The notes beneath the pieces were generated by a model that did no database searches, had not been told where the DNA came from, and saw only the letters and a list, made by a program, of their open reading frames with translations. The translations under genes were made by a program, and so were the position numbers. From positions 33,817,662 to 33,881,661 of the forward strand of contig CM070604.1 of NCBI GenBank assembly GCA_036346395.1: a stretch of 64,000 nucleotides of DNA. The letters are read 5' to 3'. Positions 41,146 through 53,408 of the stretch are shown here, piece after piece. The DNA is from Hsuehochloa calcarea (Eukaryota > Streptophyta > Magnoliopsida > Poales > Poaceae). Each line of letters opens with the position of its first letter. Position 1 is the stretch's first letter.

Positions 41146-43965
41146 TCTTTCCCATACTATACATGTTGTTGTATGGCTTAGTAGGTGTGAATGGAACACA
41201 TGATTCGATACTTAATCAACTCAGACGAGACAAACAACCAATTCACTGCATGCACCTAGCACCAGTCTCAATCACTACTCGCCCAAGTTTCAACCATTTA
41301 TAAATACATTTTCCTATTTCTAGGGGTAACCCATGTCACCAAGCTACAGTTCAAAGTATCCATGTTCCCATTGTATCAATGTTTGTGTCCTATTCATATT
41401 CATTTACTAAGCAGTATCTAAGCACAACCAATAGTTATTTTCATTTAATCAAAGGGGGAGTTTACTGCAGGTAATATATATCCTTAGGGTGACAAGGTAT
41501 CAGGTGTAGTCAATGAATAAGGAAGGGATTCATAGTGATAATCAACCTTAGAATAGCTAAGCATCAACACTTAACATAGTATTTCACAAATAATAATAAG
41601 CATGCAAGTAATAATTTAAATCAAAATACTTTGCATTTGAAATGTAGGTTCAACATGATCAATGGTAGGGACTTGCCTTGCTCAAATGTTAATGGGTATT
41701 GGTCTTAACATGAAGTAATCACGAGGTCTTCGGCGGCATTAGAATCTATTTAACGTGAAAGCGACAACTTCCAATAATTATCCATAACACAAATAAATTC
41801 CAAAAAAATTTAAAATGAACTCCAAAAATTATAATTTTGGTATTGCTGAAAACATCTTGAATTTATAATAATTTAGAAAAAATTTAACTTAATTTTGATT
41901 TAAAATAAGGGAGAACGAGATCTCCAAAGACTAACCTGAGAGAAATTCTGAAATTTGTGACATGTGGGTCCCACTGGGATTTTATTTTATTTTTAATTTG
42001 TCTTATTTAATAAAATCTAATATGACTAATAGGTGGGGTCCACCGGGGTTTTTCTTTTCTTTACTTTTTAAAAGAGAAAATTCCGAGAGATTGACATGTG
42101 GGGTCTCGGTCCAATGGACCGTGTCCACTCAACAATGCACCGAGCCGAGGGCCCACTGATCAGAGACTGTGGTCCACAAACTCAATATACGAACTAATTA
42201 CATATCCTTTACCATTTTAACTTAACGTTTAGATATTAGGGCCCACATGTCTTACTCTGATTAATTAGTACTTAACATTAAATATACATGTGAACACTAA
42301 TGATGTCTACGCAGCATCCACGTGGCGACCACGTGGCATCCACATCGGCTCTACGTCAACTCCATGTTGGCCTCACCTTATAATACAGGAGGACACGGGA
42401 CACACCATGGGCGCTCGGTGGGGAGTTCACTGCCAGCAAGGTGGGACTCGACGGGTTCTTGAGACCAGCAAAATGGAATGTGGTGGCTCGGGCAGAGCTA
42501 AGGGTGGCGGCGGTGCGTCAGGAAGTGGCCTGAGGTGGTGGTGCAATGACGAGGCCGAGGCGGTGCTACTGTGGCTACAGGGCAACTACGCTACGAGGCG
42601 ATTGGCTGCTAAGCTATGCGCAATTGAGTTTGCTAAAGCTATAGCGATGCTATTCGCGACGGTAGCATGCACATAGACTCACTAGAGCACTCTGGAAGCT
42701 GCGGCCAGCAGCGAAGAAGACGACAGATGAAGCGGTGGTGCTAAAGAGGGCTAGCGGGCACATTGACTAGCCTAGAGGGTCCACGGGTGCTAAGCAAACA
42801 AGATGACGTGAAGAAGAGAGGAAGGGACTCACCATAGTCGAGATGAGGAAAAAGGGGGCTGGCGGTGCTATGCCGATGGCGAGGGCAAAGAGGCTCCAGC
42901 GTCCTAGTGCTCCAATTGAGAAAGGAAGGGGGGCATCATAGACAACACAAAGAGGCGAAGCCAACGGGTAAGATCATGGAGCTCAAGACTCCCTGAGGGG
43001 GTGATGAATGGACGACGACGGTGATGACTGAGGCAGATCTGATGCTTGGTTCTCTATGTCTCCCCGGTGATTGTGCGGGAGAAAGAGAGGGAGTGAGTTA
43101 GGGCGGTTGCAAGATGAGGTTAAGGCGGCCATGGAGACGCGCTCGGGGGGCTTTATAGCTGCGGGAACTGGCGAGACAACAATGACAATGTCGCGGCCAG
43201 GGCTAGATCTCACAAGAGTAGGATTTAAGGCCCATGTGATGGCATTTTGATGTGACAAAGTCGCGGTGGAGGGGAGGCACTCATGGATGTGGCGCAAAGG
43301 AGGCACTCGAGTGCTGGGGCGTAATGGTGATAGAGAAGAGAGCGAGAGAGAGAGAGAGTGATAGAGAGAGCACTACGCTGGCACACGCGAGAGGAGGAAG
43401 ACAGTGAACAGGGTCAGCTGACAAGTGGGCCTCAGGCCCACTGTTAGCGGACGCACGAGTGAGTGAGAACGAGCAGGTCCACATGAGGCTGATGGGTGGG
43501 GCACGGGGCCACAGGGCAGTGAGCGAGCGAGTGCTGGGCTGGCATGCACGCAGGAGAGCGCATGACACTGGGCCAGGGGAAGTGGGTCGCGCAAGGGAGA
43601 AAGGAGAGAGGGGGGGTGAGCGGGACGGGCGAGGGGAAGGAAGGAAGTGGGTCGAGGCACTGGATTTGGCTTGAGGAGAGGAGGGAAAGAAAGGTTCGAG
43701 ATTTGTTTTAATTAGATTAGGAATGAATTTGAATTGGCAAATCCTTCGTTCGGTACAATCAACATATTGAATCTATGCTCGCTCGGCTTGGTGCTTTAGA
43801 GGGATTGACTTAAAGTTTCTTGTAAATTTTTATTAATTCCAATTTATGATAGGATTTGGTTTTGACTTTTGAAATGTAGCTCAATTTTTGTAATTTCACA
43901 CAATGCAACAAAAGTTTTGGAAAATCCAACAAAATTTCTATTGATCCCAAATTTGGGATGTTACA
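41146..43965 (-). repeat. Gypsy-type LTR hosting the CRM element (right part)
   Basis: On the minus strand it starts at 43965 with TGTAACATCCC followed by AAATTTGGGATC, the same kind of head as at 18782 and 16017. AT-rich at both ends, with a GC-rich leader-like block at about 42290-43660. A (GA)n run lies at 43345-43358. Together with 23711-24043 it gives about 3.2 kb. The 5 bp after its end is CAACA; the matching copy beyond 23711 was not found. The GC-rich ORFs (42290-42676, 43373-43660) have no domains. Confidence 0.5.
43345..43358 (+). repeat. (GA)n microsatellite
   Basis: Short GA repeat in the LTR leader region, with further gagag runs nearby. Confidence 0.8.
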
Positions 43966-44234
43966 CAACAGCAACAGCAATGGCAGGAGATGGCATGATC
44001 GGCTGGATGTAGTAAGGTAGTAAGCATGGTAGCAAGCTAGCAGCGTGGCAGGAAGGGCTGGCGTGACAGCTGGAGGCACGGACGTGGTAGCCGATAGCGA
44101 CAACACAGAAACAACAGTAGCAAAGAAGCAATAGAGGTAGGGGACGACATAGGTAGGAGGCTAGGGCAAGGGTGGTGCGGCTGACGGCTAGGGCAGTAGG
44201 GCAACAAAGCTAGGGTTTGGCTCAACAGCCCCTC
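43966..44234. other. Unassigned host sequence of copia B (left)
   Basis: Starts with imperfect cagcaa repeats (caacagcaacagcaatgg), then g/a-rich sequence ending in the target repeat CCCTC at 44230-44234. It continues at 55313 across copia B. It may be part of another LTR. Confidence 0.4.
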
Positions 44235-46119
44235 TGTAGGACCGGAAAGGCGACTAGGGGGGGTGAATAGGCGCTTTCAAAACTTTCTCGCCTAAATCAA
44301 AAACCAACACGAACTTTACTCCTTTAGCTATGAAAGCTAAGAAGATCAGTAAGCACACAACGGAAGCCTTGTGTTGGATTTGATAAACCCCTCAACCACA
44401 CGACACAAATGGAGAAAAGAACCCACTGTTCTTCACTGGGTACTGGCGGTCTGACCGGCTACCACGGGCGGTCGGACCGACGGTCAACCAATGATCGGCC
44501 CGACCAAGAACTAACTAGCGGTCGGACCGGTGGGCATGGTTCGACCCGGCAAACCAATGGTCTGAATACACGGCGGTCGAACCGCCGTTGAAAGGTTTGG
44601 CCGGACCGGTAGAGTCCAAGATCAAAAACTCCACCCAAATCCAAAACGAAAATTTGATCCAACTTTTGATTCAGCCAATAAAACTTGACCAAATTTCTAG
44701 CACACCACCCTAATGATATTAGAGACCTATTTCTAGCGACGATCCGTCAGATCCACTTCGCAGAAACGATCTCTCGAGATTTTACCAAAGAAGTGCACAA
44801 ACCCTAGAAATGAGAAAATCTTGATTCAAGACTTGCTTGTGGGGGTTTGATGATCTAGATGACTCTAGGAGTAATCCCACACATCAAAGCAAGATAAAGC
44901 AGGCCAAGAGACCAAGCAAAAACCTTTGAATCAAGGAAGCACCAAAATCATCCAAAAGAGAGAGGAACACAAAGGGAGCAATTGATCTTTCAATTAAGCA
45001 TCACAAGATAGTTCAATCACACTAGATGCTTACAAAGCCTCTCCAACAAGGAGGGCAAGAGCTCACACAAAGAGCACACTCCAAACCCTAGTTCTCCTCT
45101 CCTCTCCTCCAAACCCTAGAAAAAGGAAGAAGGGGGCTAAATGAATGCTTGCTTTTGTTTCCCAACTCCTCCCTTCCTATTTATACTAGAGAGCTAGGGT
45201 TTCCCTTTTGGGTCTCTTACACATGGGACCCACACACACAAATAACTCTTGAAGCAATCGCCTGCTTCACCACGTGTAGGTTGATCAGCGGTTCTCATCA
45301 CGTCAAGCCTCTCTTGTCCGAATCCCATCGGAACCTCCCAGAGACTCGCACCGATATCCGCACCGCCTGATCCAACCAAACCGCTTGAACCACCGCTCGA
45401 TCCATCTTGCCCATTCTGCACCATGCTTGAGTCATACGACCTCACCCGGTATCCTTGATCGTTCTGGACCTCAGCTCTCCAAGCGTAGTCCCGATCCACT
45501 CACCGCTGACGCCGTTGACTCGCAAACCACCGCACAAAGAATAGACAAACAAACCGTTTCCGGGAACAAGTTCTTCACAACTTGACCCACGTCTGTTCCG
45601 CAATGCGATATACAACAATAAAGCATTGAAGTTCATATAATAACACACTCAAAACCAACTCAACGCAACACTTGGCTCACCTCCAGTGATCGCCGGCCCG
45701 ATCAGCCCACGTACGGTCCCGACCGATTCGAGCGATCGGACCGCTCCCACAACGGCGGTCGGACCGGTCCAAAGGACTTAGCCAAAATTCAAGCGAGAAA
45801 TTCAAACCTTCGAAATTTCAAACGAATAGAACTTTTGATGGAGCTCCAAAATGATGGGACCACATCCAGAGACTCCTCACTTGCCTACACAACCTATTTT
45901 TGGCCCACTCAAAAACCCAAATTTCATTATGGCGGTCGGACCGCCACCATGGCCGGCCGGATCGCTCCACGGGCGGTCCGACGCCGACACCACCGGCCGA
46001 TCGCTGTGGCTCGACAAATTTGGAGCAAACCCGAAAACGCGAGATTTTGCAAACCAACAACGCCATTGCCAATTGACTCATCATCCTGAGATCATGCACA
46101 TATCCTCACGATATCCACA
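44235..46119 (-). repeat. 3' LTR of copia B
   Basis: 1,885 bp. TATA-like box (minus, complement of ctatttatac) at about 45177-45186. Confidence 0.93.
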
Positions 46120-46130
46120 ATCTCCCCCTT
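46120..46130 (-). other. Polypurine tract of copia B
   Basis: AAGGGGGAGAT on the minus strand beside the 3' LTR. Confidence 0.88.
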
Positions 46131-47500
46131 GATGAACACATTGGCAATTTTCAAGAAAATGTGGTTTTTCAAAATGAAAAGTAAAAACTTCGCCGTTTTC
46201 GCATAAAGGCACAACTTGGTCCATAAGCAAGAAAAAGCCTAGGAACCGACCAAGCTGGCTTCACAATAGTATAGGCAAGTGAGATAAGGCATTGAAAGCA
46301 CAAAAGGATTCAAATTCCAGAAAGTAGCCAAAAATCTCACTTAGGTCCAAATGAAAAGCAATTTTCCTATTTGACCTTTGATCATTGTGAGTATTCTTCA
46401 ATTGCAAATCAAATAAGAAAAGACAATGAAACCCAGAAACTCAACTCACCATGATCACAAATTTTCAAAGGTGTTTTTTTTTATATGAGTGTTCTTTATG
46501 TATGAAACCAAAAGCTCCAACAGCATTTTCTTCACAATCTTTCTCCCCCTTTGACAATGAATTCATCAAGATGCATGAAAAAGAAAGAGCATGAAGGAAT
46601 GACTTTATTTTTGAACTTTAGTAAACAGGAGCCATGACCATTATACAAGAAGACAGTACAAGTATTATACCAAGCCATATAAAGAGTAGACGCTATATTC
46701 AATCATGGCAAAACGTGTACTGCAAAGCTAAAACCAAGATAGCACAGAATCGAGATTAACAGAATTAAAATCATGAAAGGTTGCTCAAAATCATAGATAC
46801 ACTCAAAGCAACCAAAAATGAGTCAAGCCATGTCTATAAGTAAAAAGAGACTCAAAACAAGAATTGAGGCATTTTGAGCATTAAGAAAATTCTTTTGAAG
46901 CAAAGCTCAAGGACTTAGCCCTTTTTGGGAAATTTTTCTTTTTCTTTCTCCTTTTTTTTGCTGTGCTAGATCTCAAGCCTTGCCGCGACCATCTCAAGCG
47001 AAAAGCTTAAAAGAATGATCTAGGTCATCCAAAACTCCCCCTGAGTTCATGCCTAGTGCAATGGCAAGCCGTCTCATGAGAAAGGATTGGTGAGATCAGT
47101 TTTTTCGCACAGAGATTTTTTTCTTTTTCTTTTGCTTGACTTAAGAAGATAAAAAGCTCATTTTTTCATCTCAAAAAGTTCAAGACTCAAATCGACTTGT
47201 AAGACATGGAGAGAGTCATAAGAGGATCACTAAAGCAAAACTCGTCACAAGATCCAACAAGACATGATTTGATTCAAATTGCTCACAGATATAAAGCTAG
47301 CAAGGCAAAAGCTAAGCCAAACACGAAGAGCCATAAAGGAGGTCTAGTACACTATCACTCGATATGACAAGGTATAGAATATGAGAACACATCATACAAG
47401 GATAATAATCAAGACTCCACTGATTTTATTATACAATGCAAGACAAATGAAATGAAACATGCATTATGATACAATGAATGCAAAAAGAGCAACTTCCCCC
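46131..47500 (-). other. Non-coding tail between pol and 3' LTR (copia B)
   Basis: About 1.4 kb, no ORF supported. It has GGGGGAG-type purine runs (minus) at about 46541-46550, 47035-47041 and 47491-47496, as in copia A. The start of the tail matches copia A's (gatgaacacattggcaatt next to the tract). Confidence 0.75.
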
Positions 47501-48183
47501 TCAAAACAGCCCAATAGGACTAATAACCCTAACTCTCCCCGCAGCAAAGAAACGAGAAGAATCAAGAGCTTTAGTGAAAATATCTGCAAGCTGTTGCTCA
47601 GACTCTACAAAATGAAGCACAACATCACCTTTCTCAACATGGTCTCTCAGAAAATGAAATCGAATGTCAATGTGTTTAGTCCCGAATGTTGCATCGGGTT
47701 TTGGCAATATTAATTGCGTAGTGTTGTCACGTAAAAGAGGAACACTTCCCAAAGATAACCCATAGTCCCGCAGCGTGGATAAAATCCAAAGAACTCGAGA
47801 GCGACCATCAAGCGGCAGCTACATACTCACCTCGGTATGGATCAGGCAATGTAAGACTGCTTTCTAGAAGACCAAGAAACAAGAGATGTGCCCAAGAAAT
47901 GACAAGTGCCAGAGGTACTCTTCCTATCCACTCTACACCCGGCGAAATCAGCATCAGAAAATGCTCGAATTGAAAGAGCCGAAGAGGAAGAATACCAGAG
48001 TCCAAAGTCAAGCGTATCTTGAAGGTACCGAATATGCGCGATCGCTTGACGATGAGAAGCACGAGGAAGCTCGAAGCGAGCGCACGGACATACGGCGAAT
48101 TGTATGTCCTACCGACGACAGTAAGATAGAGGAGGAGCCAATCATATCATGCGGTACTCTTCCGGTCCACAGACTCTCCATCC
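47501..48183 (-). pseudogene. Copia B pol: RNase H
   Basis: 47501-47752 encodes the C-terminal RNase H: TKHIDIRFHFLRDHVEKGDV, VLHFVESEQQLADIFTKALD. 47808-48062 covers the RNase H core and RT end in another frame. Frameshifts separate them. A GCGACC-rich loss of bases near 47790-47800 disrupts the core. Confidence 0.82.
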
Positions 48184-49240
48184 TCATCGTGGTCCAAAGA
48201 CGGTGGTTGTAGCAATGGGAGTAGACATTGGCCTCATCGCTTCCCATATTGAAGCGCCAAGAAGGTCCTTTGTATACTTACTCGTGAACGAAGGTGCCTT
48301 CTTTCGCTTGCTTGATTTGAAGACCAAGGAAGAATGTCGCTCTCCCATCATGCTCATCTCAAACTCACCGCTCATAGGATCTGAAAATCTAGACACCAAA
48401 GCATGAGAAGAACCACCGAAAATAATATCATCCACATATATTTGAACCAACAAGAAATCACTGCCATGCCTGAGAGTGAACAAGGTTTTATCAACCATTC
48501 CTATTTTGAAATCATTTTCAAGCAAGAAACTCTTAAGTCACATACCAAGCTCTAGGAGCTTGTTTCAATCCATCTGAGGCTTTAGAGAGTTTAAAACATG
48601 ATTTGGGAATTTTGATTTTCAAAACCAGAGGTTGCTTGACAAAGACCTCTTCTTCTATGAAGCCATTCAAGAAAGCACTTTTAACATCCATTTGAAAAAG
48701 CTTGAAACCCTTGGATGTTGCAAATGCTAAAAGAATGCGAATGGCTTCCAATCTAGCTACTGGAGCAAAGGTCTCTTCAAAGTCTAAGCCCTCTACCTGG
48801 GAATAACCTTGAGCTACAAGTCTAGCCTTATTGCGAACAACCAATCCATCCTCACTTTGCTTATTTTTAAAAACCCATTTTGTTCCAATAACATGAGAAT
48901 CAGAAGGTCGCTCAACTAAAAACCAGACTTTGTTTCTTTCAAAATTTTCAAGCTCTTCATGCATGGCATTGACCCAAGAGGCATCAGATAAAGCATGAGT
49001 GATATCTCGGGGTTCAAAGGAGGCGACAAAAGCAGAATGTGCATGGGAATCAGGAGAAATAAACCTAGAGCGAGTGACTCGCTCTTGAAGATCCCCAATC
49101 ATCTGCTCAGGTGGATGTTGTCGCTGAATGCGAAGAGGTGCTCCTGGTGCAGAAGTGGCCTCTACCCCATGAGTTGTGGAGGTAGGAACAGAGCCACTCA
49201 GATCGTCGGTGGGGATAGGAGGAGGCTGCTCAGCTGACAC
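48184..49240 (-). pseudogene. Copia B pol: reverse transcriptase
   Basis: 48533-49240 is a long RT segment: WVNAMHEELENFERNKVWFL, GTKWVFKNKQSEDGLVVRNK, ARLVAQGYSQVEGLDFEETF, APVARLEAIRILLAFATSKG and FQMDVKSAFLNGFIEEEVFV. 48184-48525 adds the catalytic YVDDIIFGG and LRHGSDFLLVQIY. A frameshift lies at about 48526-48540, just after QAPRAWY. Confidence 0.9.
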
Positions 49241-50150
49241 TGAAGTAGTGGTAGCAGGCTCTCCACCCCTCTCAGAAGTAGCAGGAGGATGGTTTGGGTC
49301 TTCATCCTCGTAATCATCATCGATTTAAGATGCTTTCTTGAGTTTCGTGAACCTGTACCAAAGCATCGGGTCTAGTACCAGGACTAGCCTCATCAAAAGT
49401 GACTTCGCAAGTCTCAATAATTTTATTAGTATTAACATTAAAAACACGATAGCCACGAGAATGAGCAGGATATCCAAGAAATATGCCATCAAAACATCTA
49501 GACTCAAATTTATCAAGATTGCCATGTTTAAGAATGAAGCACTTGCAACCAAAAATCTTGAAATGAGAGACTTTGGGAGTATGACCAAATCTAAGCTCAT
49601 AAGAAGTCTTTCCAACCACAGATCTCAAAAAGACCCTATTGGAGATATAACAAGCAGGAGAGATCGCCTCATTAAAATCTCCTAGGAGTAGAATGCTCAT
49701 CTAGCATGGTCCGAGCCATCTCTACAAGGGTTCTGTTCTTCCTTTCTACAACACCATTCTCACGAGGAACTCTAGGAGAAGAAAACGATGCTCAATTCCC
49801 TATCGGTCGTAAGGTAGTAAAGGAAGAATTTTTGAACTCTGTCCCATTGTCACTCCTAATGGCTCTCAAAGCTCCAGTATATCAACAAAGAATTCTAAGG
49901 ACCAAATCTCTAAAGAATCCAAATGCTTCGTCCTTAGAAGCAAGAAAATAAACCCATGAATACCGGAGTAATCATCCACAACCACCAAGACATATCATTT
50001 CCCACCAAATGATCAACTCTAGAAGGACCAATCAGATCTAAGTGAAGAAGCTGTCCCGTCCATCACCATTACCAAAGTAAGAGGTGGGTGGGAAGCGGAC
50101 ACCATCTTACCATGTCTACTGTGGTGAGCACACAAGATCTCTAATGACCT
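49241..50150 (-). pseudogene. Copia B pol: integrase, decayed
   Basis: 49317-49700 encodes the C-terminal integrase (SNRVFLRSVVGKTSYELRFG, HTPKVSHFKIFGCKCFILKH, SRCFDGIFLGYPAHSRGYRV). The catalytic core at 49700-50150 is recognisable only in fragments across frames and carries several small deletions, so no DDE triad can be read in one frame. Confidence 0.78.
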
Positions 50151-50660
50151 TCACCTAGGCAAACCTCTAATCAAGTCCTTGCAACTGACTCTAGACAAAT
50201 GATCAAAACATATATGCCCAAGTCTACGATGCCACAAAATAAGATCATGAGAATCAGAGGCTACAAGACACCTAGGAGTCGAAACTGAAGAGATACTGAA
50301 ATTTGCACAGAAGATCTTCTCAAATCTGGAGATCTCAAAAACAAGCTCACCCGAGGAATCTAGAACTCTACACTCACCTCTCTTAAACCTCACTTCTAGA
50401 CCCTCATCAAGCAGCTGAGAAACAGATAGAAGGTTATACCTCAGCTTACTTACCAAAGCGACGACTTTTAGCATGAACTTGTCGTTGACGCGCACAATGC
50501 CCTTTGCAGTCACGGTCCCAGTAGAAGCATCCCCAAATGTAATCAATTCATTGCCGGATGCACGTGTGAGGGAGGAGAACCATCTAGAATCTCCGGTCAT
50601 ATGTCGAGAGCACCCGGAGTCAACAAGCCATATGTCCTCCTTCCTCGCACGACGGACCTA
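50151..50660 (-). pseudogene. Copia B pol: protease and pre-integrase
   Basis: The minus strand gives VDSGCSRHMTGDSRWFSSLT around 50590-50640 (protease active site), then DKFMLKVVALVSKLRYNLLS and FDHLSRVSCKDLIRGLP, the GAG_pre-integrase/HHCC start (LILWHRRLGHICFDHL). The stretch 50151-50600 is open. Confidence 0.88.
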
Positions 50661-51072
50661 AAAAGCACAATCAGAAAACATCCGTGCCTCAGTACTGGGG
50701 TTAGTGATAAATGATCGAGGAATCCAGTACTGAGAAGCACGATGTCTGGGAGCAGCAGTAGAGATAGCAGAAACATGATCAGAAGTAAAATCATGAGGAT
50801 GCACATGAGAACCGCCTAGACCTCTCCGAAACGATCTACCAAAAGATCGATACTCCCCCTGTCTAGGTGCTACCCGGTGTCTCTCCTCACGATGTCCTAA
50901 TCCAACATGCTGCCTAGACCCACCAAAAGAGTCTACAAAGTTCTCTACAAATCTAGGCCTATGTGTGGTGCGATAAACAGCCTGCCTAGCTTTAGAGACT
51001 ACAGCTGGAGAAGGGACTCCTCTAATGGATCTTAGGACGCTCATTCTCTCTTTTCTCTCAAGTTTTGCTCTC
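50661..51072 (-). other. Gag-protease linker, copia B
   Basis: An arginine-rich linker between the second zinc knuckle and the protease; 50658-51212 is open with an RSFGRSFRRGLGGSH stretch. Frames shift relative to gag. Confidence 0.5.
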
Positions 51073-52869
51073 CTAAGGTAACTCAACAAGATGGCCTTCT
51101 TTCTTGCAGAAGGTGCAATGGTACTTGACCTTTTGAGAGGTCTGTACAGAATGAGTGAAAGCACCTTTCTTGCCAGAAAGAGTTTGAGCAAAACCAGCGG
51201 ATTTGAAAACAACCCCGGATGGCTTAGGCGGTTCTAGCTCAAACAAACCATTCTTCACAACTCTAGCAATCTTAGGTGGGTTTTTCTTGGAATGCTCTAG
51301 GGAATTGAAACCTAGACCACTATTTTTCACGCTCACCTTAGATTGATCAAGAATCATGTTGAGTTTCTTTTTCCCACTTGAAAACTTCTCAAGAGTCACC
51401 TTGAGGTAATCATTCTCTTTCATTAAACCCTCACATCTAGTACACTTGCTAGACTTGATTACCTCATTGCTCTTACTCTTAAGAAGGGCCACTTCCACTT
51501 TGAAGGCCTCACAAGACACACAATAGGATTCCTGAATCCTATTCAACTGCTCCTTAAACTTGACTCTAAATGCCTCTTGAATCTGATTAACCATGGTTTC
51601 AACTTCAGCATTCAAAACACAAGAGTTAGAATCAATAACTTTCTTAGAAGCAGTAGAAGACATAGATCTTTCAATTTTAGCCTTTTCTTCAAGGGTCTTG
51701 TTTAAGGCATCAATCTCAATTGTAAGCTTGGGACAATTTTCACAAGATGCAACTCTAGAGTAAACTAGCATTTCTTTCATCTCTTGCATCTTAATCTTAT
51801 TATTCTTACAATGAGAGCATGTGTGACTAGCATCAAATTTTTGCAATTCTTTTAAGGAGCTATCCAGTTTTAATTCAAGCAAAGCACAATTTGAGCAAGT
51901 TAAAGGGATAGCTTCCATGGTAGTCACATCAAGTGAAATGGCATCTAAGCAAGCAGAACTAGACTTGAGAGATTCTAGTTCATCAAGAGCATCTTTTAAT
52001 TGATTAGTAACAGAAGAATGAGCAGATTTTAAGCTTGTCAAGTCATTAAGCAAGCTAGTACAGGATTCACAAATATCATCAGGATTGATAGATTTAAGCC
52101 TAACAACTTCAAGATTCAAATTGTCAATCATAATATCCTGCTTCTTAATCATTTTTACTTGCTTATGCATTTTCTGTTCAGCAAGTACCAACGCCCTTTT
52201 CATGTCAGCAATAGAAGGGCATACCTCATCAGGATCACTGAAAGGATCCTCATTGTTGGAGGAGTCGCTGTCGTGGCTGTTCTTGGCCATGAAACACATG
52301 CCGGTGAAGTTATGTGCCTTCTTCTTGCCACGAGAGTCACTCTCGTCGTCCTCCGTTTCCGAGTCCACATCGCTCATATTGACGTTCTCTAGAGCGGCAA
52401 AGACCCGGCTGACAAACTTGCGATAGTTTGTCTTCTTCGGTTTAGCATCCCTCTCCTGGGGATGTCTTCGTGTCTCCTTCTCCTCCTTGCCCTTCAGCTT
52501 GGGGCACCTGGAGCGAATGTGGTTTGGCTCACCACATTCGAAGCATGTGATAGGTCCGCTTCTCCTCCTATTTCTCACCTTGTTATACGCTCTTGTGAAT
52601 TTGGTGGAAAGGAGGGCTAAGTCATCCTCGGGCAGTTTCTCTAGTTGCTCATCACTTAAAGGATGTAACGCAGATAATGAAAAACCAGATGAGCTACAAT
52701 CAATAGACTCTGAAGAACAACCCTTGGATTTGTCGACCACTAATGCCATCGACTCTGTCTTGGGGAGACGCGAGATAAAATCAATCTCATGCGTCTTCAA
52801 CCTCGAGTAAAGCTTATCCATGGTAAGCTCACTCATGACAGTGTTGTCATTGATGGAAGTGATCTTCAT
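51073..52869 (-). pseudogene. Copia B gag: zinc knuckles and CxxC coiled coil
   Basis: A 598-codon frame. It starts in the UBN2 region (SELTMDKLYSRLKTHEIDFI) and carries zinc knuckle 1 (CFECGEPNHIRSRC), then the FTGMCFMAKNSHDSDSSN motif. The long coiled-coil-like middle keeps six CxxC pairs (CESC, CSNC, CSHC, CENC, CVSC, CTRC) plus two single Cys where a pair looks decayed. KKLNMILDQSK follows. The frame ends in knuckle 2 at CTFCKKEGHLVE, where the last Cys is lost through a frameshift. The middle is longer than in copia A. Confidence 0.9.
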
Positions 52870-53400
52870 TCCCGCACCTTCACATCAAGAGCACCCGTGT
52901 CGGCGTGCATTTTCGCACTCGTAAAATATCAAGTCAACAAAGACGGAGATCATGAAGGATCTTAGAGAATCTTCCCACACTCATCCAAAGACTCACCGTG
53001 CCTTTGTTCGATCTTAGAGTAAACCTTTTGAGCCGGTTCTGTCTCACTTCCTTGATCGCAGATGGACCCTTCGTGATAGTCACAAAGTGTCCGCGGATCT
53101 CGTGAGCGCACCGCAAGTGAGCAACACGCTCAAACTCGGATCGACTAAGACCTTGGATCAAATAATTCGAGCCTTCTTTGTTGGCCTCCACATCCGGAGT
53201 GATCATATCGTCATCGGTGGCACGACATAAGGATTTTTCACCTTTAGCCAAATAGCGTGCCCTTGAGCCTCGATATATGCTTGCATACGAGCCTTCCAAA
53301 GATGCAAAGTCAACTCCTCAAAAATGTGTGGCTTGGTTGAGTACTTGTCACGCCATGGCTCCAAAGACCGATTAAGATCTAGAAAAGAGCTAACCGCTCG
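52870..53400 (-). pseudogene. Copia B gag N-terminal part, broken
   Basis: 53203-53451 contains KYSTKPHIFEELTLHLWKAR and MQAYIEAQGHAIW, the SIRE-type Gag start. 52934-53299 continues in another frame (EFERVAHLRCAHEI). At least two frameshifts separate these from 51073-52869. Confidence 0.8.
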
Positions 53401-53406
53401 ATACCA
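53395..53406 (-). other. Primer-binding site of copia B, one base short
   Basis: The minus strand reads TGGTATCGAGC; compared with TGGTATCAGAGC one A is missing. This would weaken tRNA priming if real. Confidence 0.8.
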
Positions 53407-53408
53407 CT

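Noticed and set aside
42290..42676. 128 aa GC-rich ORF
   Set aside because: Lies within a gypsy-type LTR leader; no recognisable domain.
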